Shown: positions 54,589 to 57,912 of the stretch, one piece after another
Layout of the letters: each line of letters begins with the position of its first letter
How positions within the stretch are numbered: the stretch's first letter is position 1
NCBI GenBank assembly: GCA_002049455.2
Contig: KV919167.1
Coordinates: 1 to 57,912, forward strand
DNA: 57,912 nt
Reading direction: 5' to 3'
From: Porphyra umbilicalis
Taxonomy: Eukaryota; Rhodophyta; Bangiophyceae; Bangiales; Bangiaceae
Position numbers and translations under genes: made by a program
The notes under the pieces: generated by a model
Told to the model about the DNA's origin: nothing
Seen by the model: only the letters and a program-made list of their open reading frames with translations
The model's database searches: none

Positions 54589-55724
54589 TCATACGGAAGC
54601 CTGTTGCCCCGGCCTCGCACAGTCCTCCAGTGTCAGGTACTGCGTCTCCGACGCGAGCAGCAGCTCGGTCCCATTTGACCGCGTCGCCTTGGCGGCGGCT
54701 CGCGACACGAGCATCTTGTGTCGCTCATGCTGGCCGAGGGAGGGTACCTCCGTCGGCGCCAGGGTGCAGACGGCGATGGCAGCACCGGCGGCTCGGCAGT
54801 CGCGTCCTGCCCCGTCGATCCACTCGACATGACGCTCGCCGCCATCAGCTCCCGCATCCCTTGGGCGAAACCCATGCGCCACTGGGTGCGGCAGAAAGCG
54901 TTACGGGCAGTCGCGCAGAGGTGGTTGAGGATGTGCTCACTTGACCCAGCTCCACGATGGCCTTGTCGGCGACTTCACGAATCATCTTGAGGTCGGAATT
55001 CAGCTGGAGGATGCGAGCCTTTACGCGGCTGATGCCCGTGCGGAGCCGGAAAGTGTCCCCGCCACCCGCCCGCCAACGCGTCGGTCTTTCTTTTGAGCGA
55101 CGAGGTGTCCCGCCGCAACCTCTGGGTCAACCTCATTTGCATTTCGGCGACAGAGGTGACGCGCTTACGGAGCCGCCTGACGAAAGGCACGTGAGCGCGC
55201 AACTTTCCGGAAACGGCAGCCTCCGAGATGCCGCCGTAGGTCGCCGCCCCCTTGATGCCGAGCTCAGCCGCCACATGGAGGGCGTCCAGGTCGTCAGTTG
55301 CAGTCGCAACAAAGGCTACTGAGCCCATCCGCCCGTCGAGCAGCAGCTGACGACGAGATTGGCGGCCCAAAGCAGCTCCCTGGCGGTGTTCTCGTCGACG
55401 GCGCGGCGGACTGGTTGTTGAAAACAAAGCGCGGGAGGGGAAAACCGATCCAGAGAACACGAAGAGGGGTTGCCGTTCAGTGGGAGAGGCCGCGGCGAGC
55501 GGCAGCGCCAAGGCCGGCGGCGGGGGCGGGGGCGGGGGCGGTGGCGGTGGCGGTGGCCGGGGGGGGGGGGGGGGGGGGTGCAAACGATGCCATGGTCGCA
55601 GAGGAGGACTGGCTTCCATCCCCCACATGCCGATGTGGAGTGCGCTGCGGCCGCGTTCCACCAGGCCATGTGCAGCACACTTCTGGTGCGGTGAGCTCAA
55701 CGGCCACGGCGGGGCATTCTTCAT
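54589..55724 (-). pseudogene. Uncharacterised gene remnant, copy 2
   Basis: Counterpart of 44922-46090. The reading passes the position of the copy 1 stop (IREVADKAIVELGQ), but a one-base deletion follows at GGTCAA-GTGAGCAC, and an indel near 55070 shifts the frame after KRKTDAL. The C-terminal segment HKMLVSRAAAKATRS ends at TGA just after GQQASV, where copy 1 reads through. Independent lesions in the two copies suggest relaxed constraint, or uneven sequence quality. Family not recognised. Confidence 0.45.
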
Positions 55725-55780
55725 CGCGTTGGGACGCTTCTAACGCTGTAAAGCAATACACCCCCGTCGGCCCGGAAAGT

Positions 55781-55782
55781 TA
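55781..55782. other. Empty target site (TA) of the 665-bp element
   Basis: GGAAAGT-TA-ATCCACATG here corresponds to GGAAGGT-TA-[element]-TA-ATCCACATG at 46154-46822, so this copy shows the site without the insertion. Confidence 0.85.
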
Positions 55783-55899
55783 ATCCACATGGGCTCGAAG
55801 AAAAAATCGGCCCTGGTGACCACGCACAGGCCGATTTCAGATTCCAATGTGGGTCCCCATTGCCAGCAATGACATTTGCGTCCCACCCCCAGTGAAGCG

Positions 55900-56484
55900 T
55901 CACTGCGCCGGGGAAAGGGCAGGGTCAGCCCGAGGTCTCTGCGAGTAGCTTGTAGCCCGCCTCTCGTATGTAGTGCTCGTGTGGTCTGTCCGCATCGGCC
56001 GCACGGGGTTGCTCCCGTAATCATTTGGACGGCACAGGGCGCAGCGAATCACGGCTGACAAGGGGGTCTCACCCGTGCGCGCCCGCACGCCACGCACGTG
56101 CGGATGGGCGCGTTGGCGCGGCAGCCGACGCGATGGAGCGGCGACGCCTGTGCACACCCCCTGGCGCGGGCCCAGACGCGTGCAGCCAAGCGGGACAGAC
56201 CACGCGACCGTTGGCAGCGGCGTGTGTCGCCACACCGGGCGAGGCGTTGCCGGATTGTCGACATCTCGTTTGACAGTTGTTGCAAAAGAGGGATTACAAA
56301 CACCCAAGACGTGGAAATCTCCCTTCACAGACGGTATACAGAGGTGTAAACATACGCGGGGATCCGTACAGTACCGGCAAACTGTCACGTGACGACCTCG
56401 GCCAATCGCATCCACGCTACGTCGGCACACCGTGCCACGCGCACGGACCACCCCACTCGCAGGAACAATGGACGGTCGACGCAC
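55900..56484 (-). CDS. Doubtful open frame conserved in both duplication copies
   Basis: 194 codons, downstream of the ATPase gene on the same strand. Copy 1 (46877-47347) has the same C-terminal stretch (VKRDVDNPATPRPVWRHTPL and on) but a one-base indel removes the first part. It may simply be ATPase 3' UTR. No domain recognised. Confidence 0.15.
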   Translation of the reverse strand: MRRPSIVPASGVVRARGTVCRRSVDAIGRGRHVTVCRYCTDPRVCLHLCIPSVKGDFHVLGVCNPSFATTVKRDVDNPATPRPVWRHTPLPTVAWSVPLGCTRLGPRQGVCTGVAAPSRRLPRQRAHPHVRGVRARTGETPLSAVIRCALCRPNDYGSNPVRPMRTDHTSTTYERRATSYSQRPRADPALSPAQ

Positions 56485-56640
56485 GCCGCTCGGCTGCGGC
56501 GGTTTGTGGCTGCCACACCCCCCCCCCCACCCTACAGCATGATGTGGCAGCGGCGAACGGGACGGGTGTTGCGCTTGCCCCGCTCCGCTCGGGGTGGCGG
56601 CGCGGTCGACGCCTCGTCCGACGGTGGGACAGGCGTCGCG

Positions 56641-57712
56641 TCAGTCGTTTGTGTCGCGGCTACCGGCGCGGTGCCCCACAGATGCGGCAGCAGCCACACC
56701 GTCCGGTGCGTGCGAGGCCGACCGAGCGGCACGTGCGCCACCGAGGGACGTGCGGCCGCCGCTGTCAGACAGCTGGTCGATGGCCGCCAACACCGTCGCC
56801 ACCACGCGTCGATCCCGTGCGGCACAGGTGCTGCCTCGTGTACGCTCGCGAGGGCGTCGAGGAGCTGCTGAAAAACGCGCTCCATCTCGTCCACGGGTGC
56901 GTGCGTGAGGTGCACCCCGTCCAACGCCACGTCCAACTCGGTGACGCGGGCACGCGCGACGCCGGTCTTGCGCTTGCGAACGACCGCTTTGAGCCCGTCG
57001 ACGACCGGGCACCAGTACTGGCGCCGCCGCTGCTCCGACGCCCCGTCCATGCGCACGACCGTCGACCACGTCGGCGCCCACGCGTTTGCACGTCCTCGGT
57101 CCGCGTTGGCAACGCCGAGCACCAACACGGGCGTGTCGACGGGGATGCGGGCCAGCACCTGCGCAGCAGCGCGGTGGGCGGCCCGTCGGCGGCGGCGGCA
57201 GACTCGCCATCCACATCTCGGCGTCGGGCATGTACAGGACCGACGGCGCGACGCGGACGGCCGCCGCCACCGTGGACAGCAGCAGCGGCAAGCTGTCCGT
57301 CGGTGCCACTCGCAGTGAGGGAGAGGAAGCCGACGTCAAACACGGGCAGGGACTGCAGGTGGCACAGCACCGCAGCCCCAACCAGCGACTGCCCATGCCC
57401 GCATGCCCCGCAATGCAGAGGCGGTGCGGGAGGACCGGCCACGCGCGAGCATGGCGGCGGCAGACGCACTCGACGTCGGCCCGCCCACGGCCTGGGCGGC
57501 CCACTCGGCGCCGGGGGTTGTCAGCTTGTCCAGCGGAAAGCGCGTGTCGAGGACCCCCACCACCCGCGACACGGTCGGCTCGAGGAGCGCGCTCAGGCGC
57601 AACGGCAGCGGCCGGTGCAGCGCCGGGGATACCCCCGCCCGGGCGGTCTGCGCTCGGGAGGCCAGCGCCACGTCCCAGTCCCGCGTGCGTCACGTCTGGG
57701 AGCGGCCGCGGC

Positions 57713-57772
<60 letters not shown>

Positions 57773-57912
57773 ACCACCCCCGACTGTCGCCGGGTCTGTG
57801 GCGGCGGTCGCCACCGCCTCGAGCCACTGCGGGTCGGTCCGGCGCACGCGCAGCACACGGCTTCGGTGGCGAGGCCCCGGATTTCCGCTCCCGACCAGCC
57901 GTCTGTGCGTCG
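56641..57912 (-). pseudogene. ATAD2/Yta7-like ATPase, second copy, partial and frame-broken
   Basis: Copy of 47682-48920, covering the C-terminal part (degenerate AAA domain 2 and tail, ending GSRDTND and TGA at 56641). The window ends before AAA domain 1. Relative to copy 1 it has several one-base losses (near 57090, 57160, 57208, 57394 and 57446) and a gain near 57293, splitting the frame into pieces. A run of 57 C replaces 13 C at 57715-57771. It may be a decayed duplicate, or a poorly assembled second haplotype of the same gene. Confidence 0.7.
57715..57771. repeat. Run of 57 C
   Basis: The equivalent position in copy 1 (about 48766-48778) has 13 C. The length is likely an assembly or sequencing artefact of a slippery tract. 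Confidence 0.9.

Larger units (their letters stand above)
54587..57912. repeat. Right part of segmental duplication, copy 2
   Basis: Matches 44960-48920 without the 665-bp element. It runs off the window end. Many single-base indels relative to copy 1 lie in the ATPase part. Confidence 0.9.

Overview
The window looks like nuclear DNA of a red alga, most like the very GC-rich Bangiophyceae (Porphyra/Pyropia type). That placement is my inference. It rests on two nuclear-type phycobilisome linker genes with plastid-targeting N-termini and a spliceosomal intron, a eukaryotic tRNA-Gly, TATA-box promoters, and a set of purely eukaryotic families (THADA, ATAD2/Yta7, STAR-KH, P-type cyclin, C2H2 zinc finger, chloroplast glutamyl endopeptidase). 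No operons, Shine-Dalgarno logic or CRISPR arrays are seen. Genes are mostly intron-poor, on both strands, and separated by long GC-rich or repeat-rich spacers.

Layout. 1-3.3 kb: chloroplast glutamyl endopeptidase (+, 5' end outside the window). 4.1-4.9 kb: small protein with an FCS-like zinc finger (-). 7.7-9.2 kb: phycobilisome linker copy 1 (+, two exons). 9.8-10.3 kb: possible two-exon gene of unknown function (+). 10.8 kb: tRNA-Gly(GCC). 12.4-16.3 kb: large Ala/Pro-rich C2H2 zinc-finger protein (+). 19.4-21.0 kb: P-type (PHO80-like) cyclin (+). 22.7-30.3 kb: a giant THADA/Trm732-like protein (-). 31.2-32.6 kb: phycobilisome linker copy 2 (+, same exon structure). 33.5-35.0 kb: STAR-family KH RNA-binding protein (-). 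35-57.9 kb: a repeat- and transposon-rich region holding an ATAD2/Yta7-like AAA+ ATPase (47.7-49.8 kb, -).

The last third is the most unusual part. A block at 39.2-48.9 kb is repeated from 52.37 kb to the window end, beginning exactly at the only ambiguous base (N, 52365). The two copies differ by clean insertions: a 665-bp TA-flanked inverted-repeat element present only in copy 1 (its empty site is visible in copy 2), a 1456-bp inverted-repeat element present only in copy 2, and a 5-kb stretch in copy 1 that contains a 3.6-kb Mutator-like element with 11-bp direct repeats at its ends. A 306-bp MITE with four near-palindromic subterminal motifs and a decaying 222-bp tandem array lie between the copies.

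The genes do not form one pathway. The two linkers belong to the light-harvesting antenna and the glutamyl endopeptidase to the plastid stroma. THADA acts in tRNA modification; the cyclin, the zinc-finger, the KH and the AAA+ proteins are likely nuclear regulators. A striking quality issue is that long genes change reading frame almost only at runs of G or C. This points to homopolymer errors in the assembly rather than decay, so the endopeptidase and THADA entries should be read as continuous genes.
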